A stretch of DNA of 32,269 nucleotides, taken from a virus. Where the stretch lies: positions 1 to 32,269 of the IMG/VR virus record IMGVR_UViG_3300044647_001290; one strand, written 5' to 3'. Made by a program: the position numbers and the translations under genes. Every line of letters begins with the position of its first letter. The stretch's first letter is position 1. A model generated the notes under the pieces. It ran no database searches. It was not told where the DNA came from and saw only the letters and a list, made by a program, of their open reading frames with translations. Shown here piece after piece: positions 15,246-22,471 of this stretch.

Positions 15246-15260
15246 GATGACACTCCTATT

Positions 15261-15300
15261 GCTTACGATTGCGCACGATTGCTTACGATTGCTCACATGC
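15261..15300. repeat. Four tandem 10-bp repeats
   Basis: GCTTACGATT, GCGCACGATT, GCTTACGATT and a degenerate GCTCACATGC follow each other without gaps. The unit length equals one helical turn, so bound proteins would line up on one DNA face. The array fills the spacer between two leftward small genes and overlaps the last bases of the upstream one. Regulatory binding or a replication-associated site are both possible. Confidence 0.65.
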
Positions 15301-15532
15301 CGTACAGGCAGCACAGCAGGTCCTCAAGCTCGTCTCGGCTGAGGTCACTGTCCAGGTAGGCGCACGTCGGTGCGACGATTGGCGCGCCGTCAGAGTAGGC
15401 GTCGAGGGCCCGATGCCACCAATCTTCTTCTTCTGGGTCCACGTATATTTGCTCGTCGAGATCGCGCTCAACGCTCGCGGCGTATTCGTAGTCCCAGTTT
15501 GGGTGTCGATCTGACCAGTTTGGCTCGTACAT
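15293..15532 (-). CDS. Small acidic protein (79 aa)
   Basis: ATG 15532 has GGAGG six bases upstream. The product is strikingly acidic with many Asp/Glu and Trp/Tyr (RDLDEQIYVDPEEEDWWHRA, DSDLSRDELEDLLCCLYGM). Highly acidic small phage proteins sometimes mimic DNA to block nucleases or other DNA-binding proteins, which is speculation here. It is the second gene of the leftward unit driven by the 15831-15858 promoter, after a weak terminator. Confidence 0.65.
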   Translation of the reverse strand: MYEPNWSDRHPNWDYEYAASVERDLDEQIYVDPEEEDWWHRALDAYSDGAPIVAPTCAYLDSDLSRDELEDLLCCLYGM

Positions 15533-15549
15533 ATGGTGCCTCCGACGCC

Positions 15550-15573
15550 GAAAGCCCCGGCTTGAGACGGGGC
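15550..15573 (-). terminator. Weak intrinsic terminator or attenuator
   Basis: On the minus strand GCCCCG (15573-15568) and CGGGGC (15559-15554) form a 6-bp stem with an 8-base loop, followed only by TTTC. It lies between the 59-aa and 79-aa leftward genes. The short T-run suggests partial readthrough. Confidence 0.4.
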
Positions 15574-15604
15574 GGTGCGGGGTAGGTTGTTGTGGGGGGG
15601 GGGA

Positions 15605-15784
15605 TCAGATCCGAGCGGCAAGAGCAATTGCGTCGGCCTCAGCCCCCTCGCGGAATGGCCGCACTGGATCGGCCTCAGCGACGAGGCGGCCGTTGCGGGC
15701 GACGAGTTGGCCGACGTAGGCATTGCCGACACGAGCGATGCGGATGCGGAGGGTGCGGCCGGTCTTGGTGGTGGTGGTGGTCAT
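15605..15784 (-). CDS. Small hypothetical protein (59 aa)
   Basis: ATG 15784 has AGAAGAGA upstream as ribosome binding site. The N-terminus is Thr-rich (MTTTTTKTGRTLRIRI), followed by a beta-rich stretch (ARVGNAYVGQLVARNGRLVAEA) and a helix (EGAEADAIALAARI), resembling small antitoxin-like or host-takeover proteins. It is the first gene after the leftward copy of the duplicated promoter. A run of ten G lies just beyond its stop. No family recognised. Confidence 0.65.
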   Translation of the reverse strand: MTTTTTKTGRTLRIRIARVGNAYVGQLVARNGRLVAEADPVRPFREGAEADAIALAARI

Positions 15785-15830
15785 TGTCTCTTCTCCCGTT
15801 CGGCCCGCGTTAGTGCGGCGCCGTGCGCTC

Positions 15831-15858
15831 ACTTTACTCCGATTGAAAAGAAAGTCAA
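15831..15858 (-). promoter_or_regulatory. Leftward copy of duplicated promoter
   Basis: On the minus strand TTGACT (15858-15853) and TAAAGT (15836-15831) are 16 bases apart. The surrounding 41 bases (15824-15864) match the rightward copy at 16042-16082 with only a few differences, including the region after the -10 box (GAGCGCA). It drives the small leftward genes 15784 to 15156. Confidence 0.75.
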
Positions 15859-15908
15859 GCGCACCGTGTCTGTTTTTTTGCGTGGCGTTGGAAAGCCGGA
15901 TCAGGGCA

Positions 15909-15932
15909 GATCTGTGATCTGATCTGTGATCT
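15909..15932. repeat. GATCTGTGATCT tandem pair, candidate operator
   Basis: The 12-mer GATCTGTGATCT is repeated twice head to tail, midway between two outward promoters. More GATCTG copies follow at about 15954, 15987 and 16024. The core GATCTGTGATC also occurs inside the primase-helicase gene at 14717-14727. A shared regulator binding here could control both promoters. The 15859-16047 stretch carries no convincing gene. Confidence 0.5.
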
Positions 15933-16047
15933 GATTCATCGTCATGGCGCGGCCTGATCTGGCGTGCTTTGTGGCTTTGCAGAGACAGATCTGCGGGAAA
16001 ACCAGAGGTGGGCGTTCCGATGGGATCTGCTGATTTGCAGAGTGTGC

Positions 16048-16075
16048 TTGACTTTGTTTGAAAGCCGAGTAAAGT
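16048..16075 (+). promoter_or_regulatory. Rightward copy of duplicated promoter
   Basis: TTGACT (16048-16053) and TAAAGT (16070-16075) are 16 bases apart, the same boxes and spacing as the leftward copy. Transcription would start near GAGCGCA and reach the zinc-ribbon gene at 16101, then end at the strong terminator after 16493. Confidence 0.75.
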
Positions 16076-16100
16076 GAGCGCATACCAGGGAGAGATCGCC

Positions 16101-16493
16101 ATGACGACCGAAATGACCACTGTCACCTGCTACCGCTGCCACGGATTCAAGAACGCTTTCGCGCGTTTCGGCCATATTGCCTATGGCCGATGCTTTCTGT
16201 GTGCCGGCAACTTGACGATTGAAATCCCGACGTGGAAGTTCGAGCAACACAAAGCCGCAAACGCTAAGGCGATCGCTGAATCTCACCGCCGATTTGCAGA
16301 GCGCCCCTATATCCTCGCCGTCGATGGCATGGAGACGGTCGCAAGCATCTACGCGACCTGGGAGCAAGCCCGCAACGCCCAGGCCTATGGGCGGGAGACC
16401 GAACACGGGACCCTCCGAATCGCCAAGTGGGATGGCGAATGCCACCGATACCGAGACGGATCACGGGTCAGATTCGCTCACCAGATGACCTGA
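16101..16493 (+). CDS. Zinc-ribbon protein (130 aa)
   Basis: ATG 16101 has GGGAGAG upstream. Residues 9-40 contain CYRCHG and CFLCAG, two CxxC pairs about 20 residues apart, a classic zinc ribbon. The rest is a mixed helix/strand domain (AIAESHRRFAERPYILAV, YATWEQARNAQAYGRE, LRIAKWDGECHRYRDGS). It stands as a one-gene transcript between its own promoter and terminator, like phage host-control or regulatory genes. Target unknown. Confidence 0.7.
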   Translation: MTTEMTTVTCYRCHGFKNAFARFGHIAYGRCFLCAGNLTIEIPTWKFEQHKAANAKAIAESHRRFAERPYILAVDGMETVASIYATWEQARNAQAYGRETEHGTLRIAKWDGECHRYRDGSRVRFAHQMT

Positions 16494-16495
16494 AC

Positions 16496-16523
16496 AACCC
16501 CCCTCACGGGGGGTTTGTTTTTT
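16496..16523 (+). terminator. Strong rho-independent terminator
   Basis: AACCCCCC (16496-16503), TCAC loop, GGGGGGTT (16508-16515), then TTGTTTTTT. It separates the zinc-ribbon gene from the late operon, so the ParB-like gene needs its own promoter. Confidence 0.85.
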
Positions 16524-16525
16524 CG

Positions 16526-16548
16526 TGCCAACGTGGCATAGTGGTCGC
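16526..16548 (+). promoter_or_regulatory. Dyad TGCCA-ACG-TGGCA with -10-like CATAGT before the late operon
   Basis: A perfect 5-bp dyad (16526-16538) overlaps CATAGT at 16537-16542, which ends 6 bases before the ATG of the ParB-like gene. There is no ribosome binding site. A promoter giving a leaderless message, with an operator on top of it, is inferred. Confidence 0.4.
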
Positions 16549-17085
16549 ATGACAAATCCTCGCAATGCCGCACCTCTGGTGCGTCGCAGTGTCGAGCGCG
16601 CAGACACTTTGCGGCCAGCTCCATACAACCCTCGCAAGATCTCAAAGGAGGCTTTGAAGGGCCTGCAGGCCTCGATTGAGCGATGGGGCGTCGTCCAGGA
16701 CATCGTCGTCAACAGTCGCAACCGTGTCGTGGTTGGCGGGCATCAGCGACTTGCGGCACTGAAGGTTGCCGGCGTTCACGACGTCCCTGTCACCTGGGTC
16801 GATCTCGACGAGGCCGACGAGAAGGCACTGAACGTGGTGCTCAACAACCCGCACATTTCGGGCGAGTTTGACGACACGTTGTTGCAGACGCTGCTGGCTG
16901 AGATTCAAGAAAGCATTGGGCCTGAGTTGTTCGCTGCCGTCTCCTTGGATGGCCTGCTCAATGACACACCAGACTTCAGCCCCGGGACTGAGAACGAGCA
17001 AGGCCAACTAGACGAGCTTGCACCCAAGATGGTGCGATGCCCGTCCTGCTCACACTCTTTCGACGCGAGGAAGCATGAAGGCTGA
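16549..17085 (+). CDS. ParB/Srx-like protein with C-terminal zinc knuckle (178 aa)
   Basis: ATG 16549 lies just after the dyad and has no ribosome binding site. Residues 20-100 match the ParB N-terminal (ParB/Srx) domain: PAPYNPRKIS, LKGLQASIERWGVVQDIVVN, and the phosphate-binding RVVVGGHQRLAALK. A helical part (ALNVVLNNPHISGEFDD) and then a short CPSC site near the C-terminus follow. There is no visible ParB HTH or CTP-clamp dimer domain, so plasmid partition is unlikely. Such short forms occur in phage operons with DNA-modification or terminase genes. It overlaps the Mom-like gene by 11 bases. Confidence 0.8.
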   Translation: MTNPRNAAPLVRRSVERADTLRPAPYNPRKISKEALKGLQASIERWGVVQDIVVNSRNRVVVGGHQRLAALKVAGVHDVPVTWVDLDEADEKALNVVLNNPHISGEFDDTLLQTLLAEIQESIGPELFAAVSLDGLLNDTPDFSPGTENEQGQLDELAPKMVRCPSCSHSFDARKHEG

Positions 17086-17743
17086 TCTCCGCGTCGACTG
17101 GGCTACGCATGAAGCGGCCAAGTATGCTGTTGAGAATTGGCACTATAGCAAATCCTTACCAGTGGGCAAAACTGTAAAGGTTGGCGCATGGGAAAGTGGG
17201 AAGTTCATCGGTGTTGTGTTGTTTGCTTACGGTGCTAACAACAATATAGGAAAGCCGTTTGGACTGTCGCAGATTCAATGTTGTGAACTGGTAAGAGTGG
17301 CACTGAATAAACACCAATCTCCAGTGTCAAAGATAGTCGCGCTTGCATTGCGAATGCTCAAGAAGTCTAACCCAGGTATTCGCATTGTGGTTTCCTATGC
17401 TGACACACAACAAGGACACCACGGCGGCATCTACCAAGCTGGGAACTGGGTTTTTGTCGGAACTTCTAATGGAGCGACACAGTATGTACTCAATGGTAGA
17501 ATCGTGCATTCAATGCAGATTCAAACATTCATCCGTGCAGGAAAACTAAAGTCTCGCACGGGTCTGGAAACTGTTGCCGCAGGAGACAAGCACAAGTATC
17601 TCATGCCCCTTGACGACGCCATGAGAGCCGTTATCCTTCCCTTGTCGAAGCCCTACCCGAAACGCGTCCGCTCCAGCGAGGCTCCTGGGGACCACCCAGA
17701 AGACCGGCAGGGCAGCACTGACCCGGACGCTCCACATGCCTAA
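17075..17743 (+). CDS. Mom-like DNA adenine modification protein (222 aa)
   Basis: The sequence matches the phage Mu Mom family, an acyltransferase-like fold that converts adenine to a methylcarbamoylated base that blocks many restriction enzymes. Visible family features are the NWHYSKSLP motif (His23-Tyr24), QIQCCELVRVAL, SKIVALALRML, and the signature ADTQQGHHGGIYQAGNW with Asp110. The conserved Tyr and Asp are, as I recall, metal-binding in Mu Mom. Start ATG 17075 has GAGG upstream. The gene is clearly less GC-rich than its neighbours, with many A/T-ending codons, suggesting separate acquisition. It sits between the ParB-like protein and the terminase genes, so genome modification just before packaging is inferred. 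Confidence 0.8.
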   Translation: MKADLRVDWATHEAAKYAVENWHYSKSLPVGKTVKVGAWESGKFIGVVLFAYGANNNIGKPFGLSQIQCCELVRVALNKHQSPVSKIVALALRMLKKSNPGIRIVVSYADTQQGHHGGIYQAGNWVFVGTSNGATQYVLNGRIVHSMQIQTFIRAGKLKSRTGLETVAAGDKHKYLMPLDDAMRAVILPLSKPYPKRVRSSEAPGDHPEDRQGSTDPDAPHA

Positions 17744-18149
17744 AGGCGCTCGACGACCCACAGCCAAGAGCATGGTGCTTGCGAAGAACCGTGAGCTCGA
17801 ATGCTTGGCGTTGCGCAAGGCAGGCGCCACCTACGACCAGATCGGAGACAAGGTCGGTATCACGCGAGAGGGCGCGCGATTAGCTGTCTCGCGTGCGTTG
17901 GCAGATCTGTCTGCGGCGACAACAGAGGAGGCGAAAGAGGTTCGGCACCTGGAGCTGGAGCGCCTCGACGCGATGCTGCTTGGGCTGTGGCAGAAGGCGT
18001 CCAGGGGCGACCCTGCATCGGTCGATCGGGTGCTGCGCATTCAGGAGCGTCGGGCTCGATTGCTCGGCCTCGACGCAGACCCCGGACGAAACAACACGCC
18101 TGATACGGCCGTCGACACCGTCGACTTTTCACCCGTGATCAAAACGTGA
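17736..18149 (+). CDS. Terminase small subunit (137 aa)
   Basis: ATG 17736 overlaps the Mom-like gene by 8 bases. An N-terminal HTH pattern (ALRKAGATYDQIGDKVGITR, 28-47) is followed by a helical oligomerisation region (LELERLDAMLLGLWQKASRG, RVLRIQERRARLLGLD), the usual arrangement of small terminases that recognise the packaging site. The large subunit follows directly in a GTGA overlap. Confidence 0.85.
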   Translation: MPKGARRPTAKSMVLAKNRELECLALRKAGATYDQIGDKVGITREGARLAVSRALADLSAATTEEAKEVRHLELERLDAMLLGLWQKASRGDPASVDRVLRIQERRARLLGLDADPGRNNTPDTAVDTVDFSPVIKT

Positions 18150-19444
18150 AGCGGGGCCTCGCGACGTTTGGCAAGCGTCACCTCGAGGTGCTGGCCGATC
18201 GTGCACCTGGGATCCGTGTCGTCTCGGGTGGATACGGATCTGGCAAGACGTCGGTGGGCGTCGCGTGGGCGGTCGACCTCGGCTTGCGCGCTGGCCACCT
18301 CGGGCCAATCCTCGCGACGGAGCCGAGCTATCGCTCCGTCGTCGACGTCATGGAAGCGGCGATCATCCGCTACTGCGATCTGTGGGGGCTCCCCTATCGA
18401 CGTTGGGTAAGCGATCATATTTTCGAGATTGGCAAGACAAAGAAATTTGAGCTGTGGTGCAGATCTCTCGACAAGCCGCGCGCCGTCGAGGGGATCAACG
18501 CGATCGGTCTGTGGGCCGACGAGTGGGAACTATGCGACCCCGAGTCTCTGATCCCGGCGATGCAGCGCGTCCGCGTCGGCGACGCTCTCGAGATCCTCCT
18601 CACCGGAACACCCGAGGGGTACGGGCCAGCATGGGAAGCGGTCTTGGCGAACCCGTCTCCGACGACGAGACAGTACGTGATCAGGACACAGGACAACCCT
18701 TTTTTGCCGGCGTCCTACGTCGACGAATCGGCATCGAGGCTCGGCACCGACGAGGCGATCAAGGAGAAACTCGAAGGCATCCGCACGGCACGCGGCGGCC
18801 GCGTCTACTCCCGATTTGATCGGCGCATCAACGGCGCTCCCGTCGTGAAATCGGGTCGCATCGCCATCGGTTGCGACTTCAATGTCCGCAACATGCAGTG
18901 GGTCATAGCCGAAGTCGACGACGTCAACCGCCGCATCCACGTCGTGGGCGAAGTGATCAAACAGGGCGGCACGACGACAGACGAACACGCTGAGCGCACG
19001 GCGCAAATGATCATGCGTCGACTCGGTCGCTCGCGAGAGGACGTGCACGCGATGCGGATTCGCGCATACCCAGACGCCTCAGGCCAGTCGCTGCACACCA
19101 CGTCGACGCTGTCAGACGTGCACCTGCTTTTGCAGGCCGGTTTCAGGCCCGATCCCCCGACGAGAAACCCGCCGATCATGGAGCGCGTCAACACCGTCAA
19201 TGTGCTTTTTCGGGATCGTCGTCTCTCCGTCGACGTCGACGCATGCCCAACGCTCGCAAGGGCTCTCGAAACACAAGCTCTCGACGCCAATGGCGAACCC
19301 GAAAAGAAGACGGGCAACCTCGACGTGAGCCACATCCTCGACGCGCTCGGCTACGTGTGCCATCGGCTATTCCCGGTGCACCGTAGGGCACAGACCACGT
19401 CGACGTATGCGCCGATCGTAGACGAGTGGGGGCCGGTGGCGTAG
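18146..19444 (+). CDS. Terminase large subunit (432 aa)
   Basis: The packaging ATPase has Walker A GGYGSGKT (28-35), Walker B GLWADEWE (Asp125-Glu126) and the coupling motif TGTPEG. The nuclease domain shows the three metal-binding aspartates: Asp244 in GCDFN, Asp310 in AYPDASG and Asp399 in SHILDALGY. Length and order are those of TerL. GTG start overlaps the small-subunit stop. It translocates DNA into the prohead and cuts at the end of packaging. Confidence 0.95.
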   Translation: MKRGLATFGKRHLEVLADRAPGIRVVSGGYGSGKTSVGVAWAVDLGLRAGHLGPILATEPSYRSVVDVMEAAIIRYCDLWGLPYRRWVSDHIFEIGKTKKFELWCRSLDKPRAVEGINAIGLWADEWELCDPESLIPAMQRVRVGDALEILLTGTPEGYGPAWEAVLANPSPTTRQYVIRTQDNPFLPASYVDESASRLGTDEAIKEKLEGIRTARGGRVYSRFDRRINGAPVVKSGRIAIGCDFNVRNMQWVIAEVDDVNRRIHVVGEVIKQGGTTTDEHAERTAQMIMRRLGRSREDVHAMRIRAYPDASGQSLHTTSTLSDVHLLLQAGFRPDPPTRNPPIMERVNTVNVLFRDRRLSVDVDACPTLARALETQALDANGEPEKKTGNLDVSHILDALGYVCHRLFPVHRRAQTTSTYAPIVDEWGPVA

Positions 19445-19453
19445 TCTGTATCC

Positions 19454-21004
19454 ATGCTCAATGTCAACTCCGCATCTGACGCAATCGTCACCCAGATCCG
19501 AGACCAGGCGGGGGCCTGGACGCCAGACCAACTCACGGCGCTGCTCGATGCCGGGCGTCGCCAACGGGCGGCGGACTACGATCGGATCGTCAAAGGAATC
19601 GCGGTGCGCTACTCGGGTGACCAGATCGGCGTCGTCCGAGACGCGCTGAAGGCGGCGTACCCAAAGACGCATCAATCGCTCAGACCGGACCCCGTCAACT
19701 GGTTACGGTTTTTCGCGAGACAGGACTCGGGCGTCTACAGCGACCCCGCGCAACGGTACCTCGAGGATGAATCGGGCGAGCCCATCGACGTCGACGACGT
19801 GAGAGCCGTCGAGTTTGCTGAGGCTATCCGGACGATGGGCCTCGACGTGCTCATGCCCGAGGCTGAGCGCCGATGCGCGGCCGGAACTCGAGCCGTCGCC
19901 GTCGTCTGCGGGTGGCAACGCGTCGGCTCCGACGACGAGGGCCGCGCCGTGGCGCACATCTACTGGGGCCACGACGTCGTCACGATCGTGCACCCGTCGG
20001 CGCCTGACAGCCCTGACGCGGTGCTTTTTGTGGCGCTGAGGCAGGCCTCGCCGTCGGGCAGCACGTCGCCGCTTTGGTGGTGTTGGTCGAGGCCCGTCGT
20101 CGAGGACGAACTCGGCGCGATCGTGTCGTTTGGGCCATGGTCACATCGACGTGTGAGCGAGGACGGCAAAGTCGCGACGGCGTCGGAGGTCTACGAGGGG
20201 CGCTTGCCAGTGGCCTTTCTGCGAACTGAGACGGCTTCTAGCGGGCTTTGGCCTGACCCGGATAGGGATGTCTCGGTCAACGTCGACGCGCTCAATGTGG
20301 CGCGTTCTAATCGCCAACACGTGATCGACATGCAGGCCCACGCAACGTGGGTCTACAGCGGCACCGTGCGAGAGACGTCGGAGCTCGTCGGCGGGCCTGG
20401 GGTCGTGCTCCAGATCGGCTCGGGCGAGACGCTGCAGGCTCAGACTGCGGGCGCGGACCATGCCGCAATCGAGGCCAGCGCAACGCGAGACCTGCAGGAG
20501 CTGGGCGTCAGCCGTGGCAACTCACCCGACGCCTACGCCGTCGAGCCCGGAGCGGCGCAGTCGGGCGTGTCTCGCATGATCGCCAACGCACCGCATGACC
20601 AGCGCATCGCCGAGATGCGGCCGGTCTTCGTCGACTTCGAGGAACGCCAATTGTTGCCGATCGTCGTCGACGTGCTGCAGCTCTTCGACCCTGACGCCCC
20701 CGCCGACTTCGGCGACGTCGATCCGCGCTGCAAGTTGTCCAAGGGCAAGGCATACGAGGCGGATACCGAGAAGACCGATCGCGTCTTGGCGCTCAAAGCG
20801 GCTGGCATCATCGACGACGCCGACGCTCGCGTGATGCTGGGGCTCAGCGCCGACCGCGCCTCGGCTGAGGCGTACCTCGACCAGCTCGCCGAAGCCAAGG
20901 CGCCGCAAGTGTCTCTGCCCGGCGCGCTCGCGGGGTCGCCGTTCACTTCGAGGCGTGAGACGACGGTGGAGCCCGAGGGCGAGGATGAAGGCGAGGAGAC
21001 ATGA
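19454..21004 (+). CDS. Portal protein (516 aa)
   Basis: It follows TerL and precedes the MuF-like gene, the standard portal place, and its length fits. Family-like parts include a helical N-terminus, a stem region with RPDPDRDVSVNVDALNVARS, the LQELGVSRGNSPDAYAVEPG segment, and a helical C-terminal half ending in an acidic tail (VEPEGEDEGEET). The dodecameric portal is the channel for DNA. ATG 19454 lacks a ribosome binding site, but has TAGTCT six bases upstream. Identity rests mostly on gene order. Confidence 0.8.
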   Translation: MLNVNSASDAIVTQIRDQAGAWTPDQLTALLDAGRRQRAADYDRIVKGIAVRYSGDQIGVVRDALKAAYPKTHQSLRPDPVNWLRFFARQDSGVYSDPAQRYLEDESGEPIDVDDVRAVEFAEAIRTMGLDVLMPEAERRCAAGTRAVAVVCGWQRVGSDDEGRAVAHIYWGHDVVTIVHPSAPDSPDAVLFVALRQASPSGSTSPLWWCWSRPVVEDELGAIVSFGPWSHRRVSEDGKVATASEVYEGRLPVAFLRTETASSGLWPDPDRDVSVNVDALNVARSNRQHVIDMQAHATWVYSGTVRETSELVGGPGVVLQIGSGETLQAQTAGADHAAIEASATRDLQELGVSRGNSPDAYAVEPGAAQSGVSRMIANAPHDQRIAEMRPVFVDFEERQLLPIVVDVLQLFDPDAPADFGDVDPRCKLSKGKAYEADTEKTDRVLALKAAGIIDDADARVMLGLSADRASAEAYLDQLAEAKAPQVSLPGALAGSPFTSRRETTVEPEGEDEGEET

Positions 21005-21816
21005 GCGGAGCCGACGCGGCTGGCGTCGTCGCCGATGCGGCCGTAGAAGATCTGCGACGGCTTGAGCAAGCGCTCGAGCGCGACCTTCTTCGTATCCTCT
21101 TGTCTCTCGACACGATGCCAGGAGAAGACTCACTTGGTCGGCGACAAGCGCAGACGTCGGCCGCTGTCCTTGCGCAAGTACGCCGCCGCCTGGAGGCCGA
21201 GGGCGAGACGCTCACTGGCGTCGTCGGGCAGCGCGCTATTGAGGCCGTCGCCGCTGTCTTGGGCACGCCCCCTTCGACGCTATCGGTTGACGTCAGACGA
21301 GAGCTAGATGCGATTGTGGGCGGTCAGGTGGCCGACGTCGTGGCCGTCTTCAAATTGGCCCGTGAGGAGATGCGAGACGCCGTCTCTCGCGGCATCACGA
21401 GCGGTGGCTCACTCGCCGACGTCATCGAGGAGGTGCGGGCGCGACTGTCGACGACGTATGTACGAGCAAGCGCCGCCGTCGACGCGGCGATCATGGCCGT
21501 CGGCCGTCGCGCCGTCGTCTCGGCCGCGCGCGAGCTCGAGAGTGAGCTTGACCTCGTCTACGTCTACGTCGGGCCGAGAGACGCCAAGAACAGGCCGTTC
21601 TGTCGACAGTGGGTCGGCAAGGCGGTGACGGACCCGGCGCGCCTGGACAACGGACAGGGCTTGCCCGCCGACGACTACTGCGGCGGCTACGGGTGTAGAC
21701 ATAGCTGGGCGCCCACAACAGTAGCGACGGCAATCGCAGAAGGGATCAGGATTTACCGTCCCGATGGATCGCGCCTGATCATCGACGCTGAGACAATGGG
21801 GCTAGCGCGGAGGTGA
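21001..21816 (+). CDS. MuF-like phage head morphogenesis protein (271 aa)
   Basis: The C-terminal domain has the MuF signature with conserved Cys/His/Trp positions: PRDAKNRPFCRQWVGKAV, then LPADDYCGGYGCRHSWAP. The N-terminal half is helical (EDLRRLEQALERDLLRILL). MuF-like proteins sit inside the capsid near the portal and some are injected with DNA. ATG overlaps the portal stop (ATGA). No toxin-like C-terminal fusion is seen. Confidence 0.85.
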   Translation: MSGADAAGVVADAAVEDLRRLEQALERDLLRILLSLDTMPGEDSLGRRQAQTSAAVLAQVRRRLEAEGETLTGVVGQRAIEAVAAVLGTPPSTLSVDVRRELDAIVGGQVADVVAVFKLAREEMRDAVSRGITSGGSLADVIEEVRARLSTTYVRASAAVDAAIMAVGRRAVVSAARELESELDLVYVYVGPRDAKNRPFCRQWVGKAVTDPARLDNGQGLPADDYCGGYGCRHSWAPTTVATAIAEGIRIYRPDGSRLIIDAETMGLARR

Positions 21817-21820
21817 CGTC

Positions 21821-22429
21821 GTGGGCATCACAACGAAACGGTCTGGCACTCCGGTCAAGTTTGACGCCGAGAAAGCGGCTCGCGTTATTGGCGCTTTCGT
21901 CCCAGGCGCGATCCTGTTGCGCACCGACAAGGGCATCGCGACGACGGGACAGGCTTTCGCCGCATACTCGACGCGGTACCGTCGACAGCTCCAACGCATG
22001 GGCGAGGATCAGAAAGTCGACCTTCGCTTGACGGGTGGCCTTCTCAACAGCATCAAGGTGCGAGACACCGTTATCGCGGCCGACTACGTCCAGGTGACGA
22101 TCGCACCCGACAACGGCACATCGCCGGAAGTGAGGGCACCGTCTCAGACGCGAGCGATGCGAAAAGCGGGGCTCGTCGAGGGACGTTTCGGCGAAACCAA
22201 GATCTACAGGACCCTTCGTCGTGGCGAGGCCAAAAAACTCGCTAAAGACCTCGAATACGAGACTGGCGCACGCATGATCAAGACCGGCGAGCGAGGCCCG
22301 CCGCATAACGTCTTGGGCTATTGGATCCATCACGGCATCGGGATGCCCGCGAGGCCCTTCATGGGCCTGACCAAAGAGCAAGAGGCTGAGCTCTACCGGC
22401 TGTTGGCCAAGGCCAAAATCTTCGGGTGA
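21821..22429 (+). CDS. Phage morphogenesis/neck protein, gp10-like (202 aa)
   Basis: The GTG start has GGAGG seven bases upstream. The sequence has a DLRLTGGLLNSIKV strand segment and a C-terminal HHGIGMPARPFMGLT motif that is common in virion-morphogenesis proteins of the Mu GpG/HK97 gp10 type, which help join head and tail. Its place after MuF and before connector genes fits. I assign function by motif and order. Confidence 0.7.
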   Translation: MGITTKRSGTPVKFDAEKAARVIGAFVPGAILLRTDKGIATTGQAFAAYSTRYRRQLQRMGEDQKVDLRLTGGLLNSIKVRDTVIAADYVQVTIAPDNGTSPEVRAPSQTRAMRKAGLVEGRFGETKIYRTLRRGEAKKLAKDLEYETGARMIKTGERGPPHNVLGYWIHHGIGMPARPFMGLTKEQEAELYRLLAKAKIFG

Positions 22430-22471
22430 CGGGCCTAGCGCTCCGCTGTCAACTGCATTAGAGTGCAGTCC

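Noticed and set aside
14889-15247. Plus-strand reading frames of up to 96 aa in the gene-poor region
   Set aside because: They run through the terminator hairpin and T-run, lack a ribosome binding site and have no conserved-looking sequence.
15261-15300. CRISPR array
   Set aside because: The repeats are 10 bp and adjacent with no spacers, and no cas genes are present.
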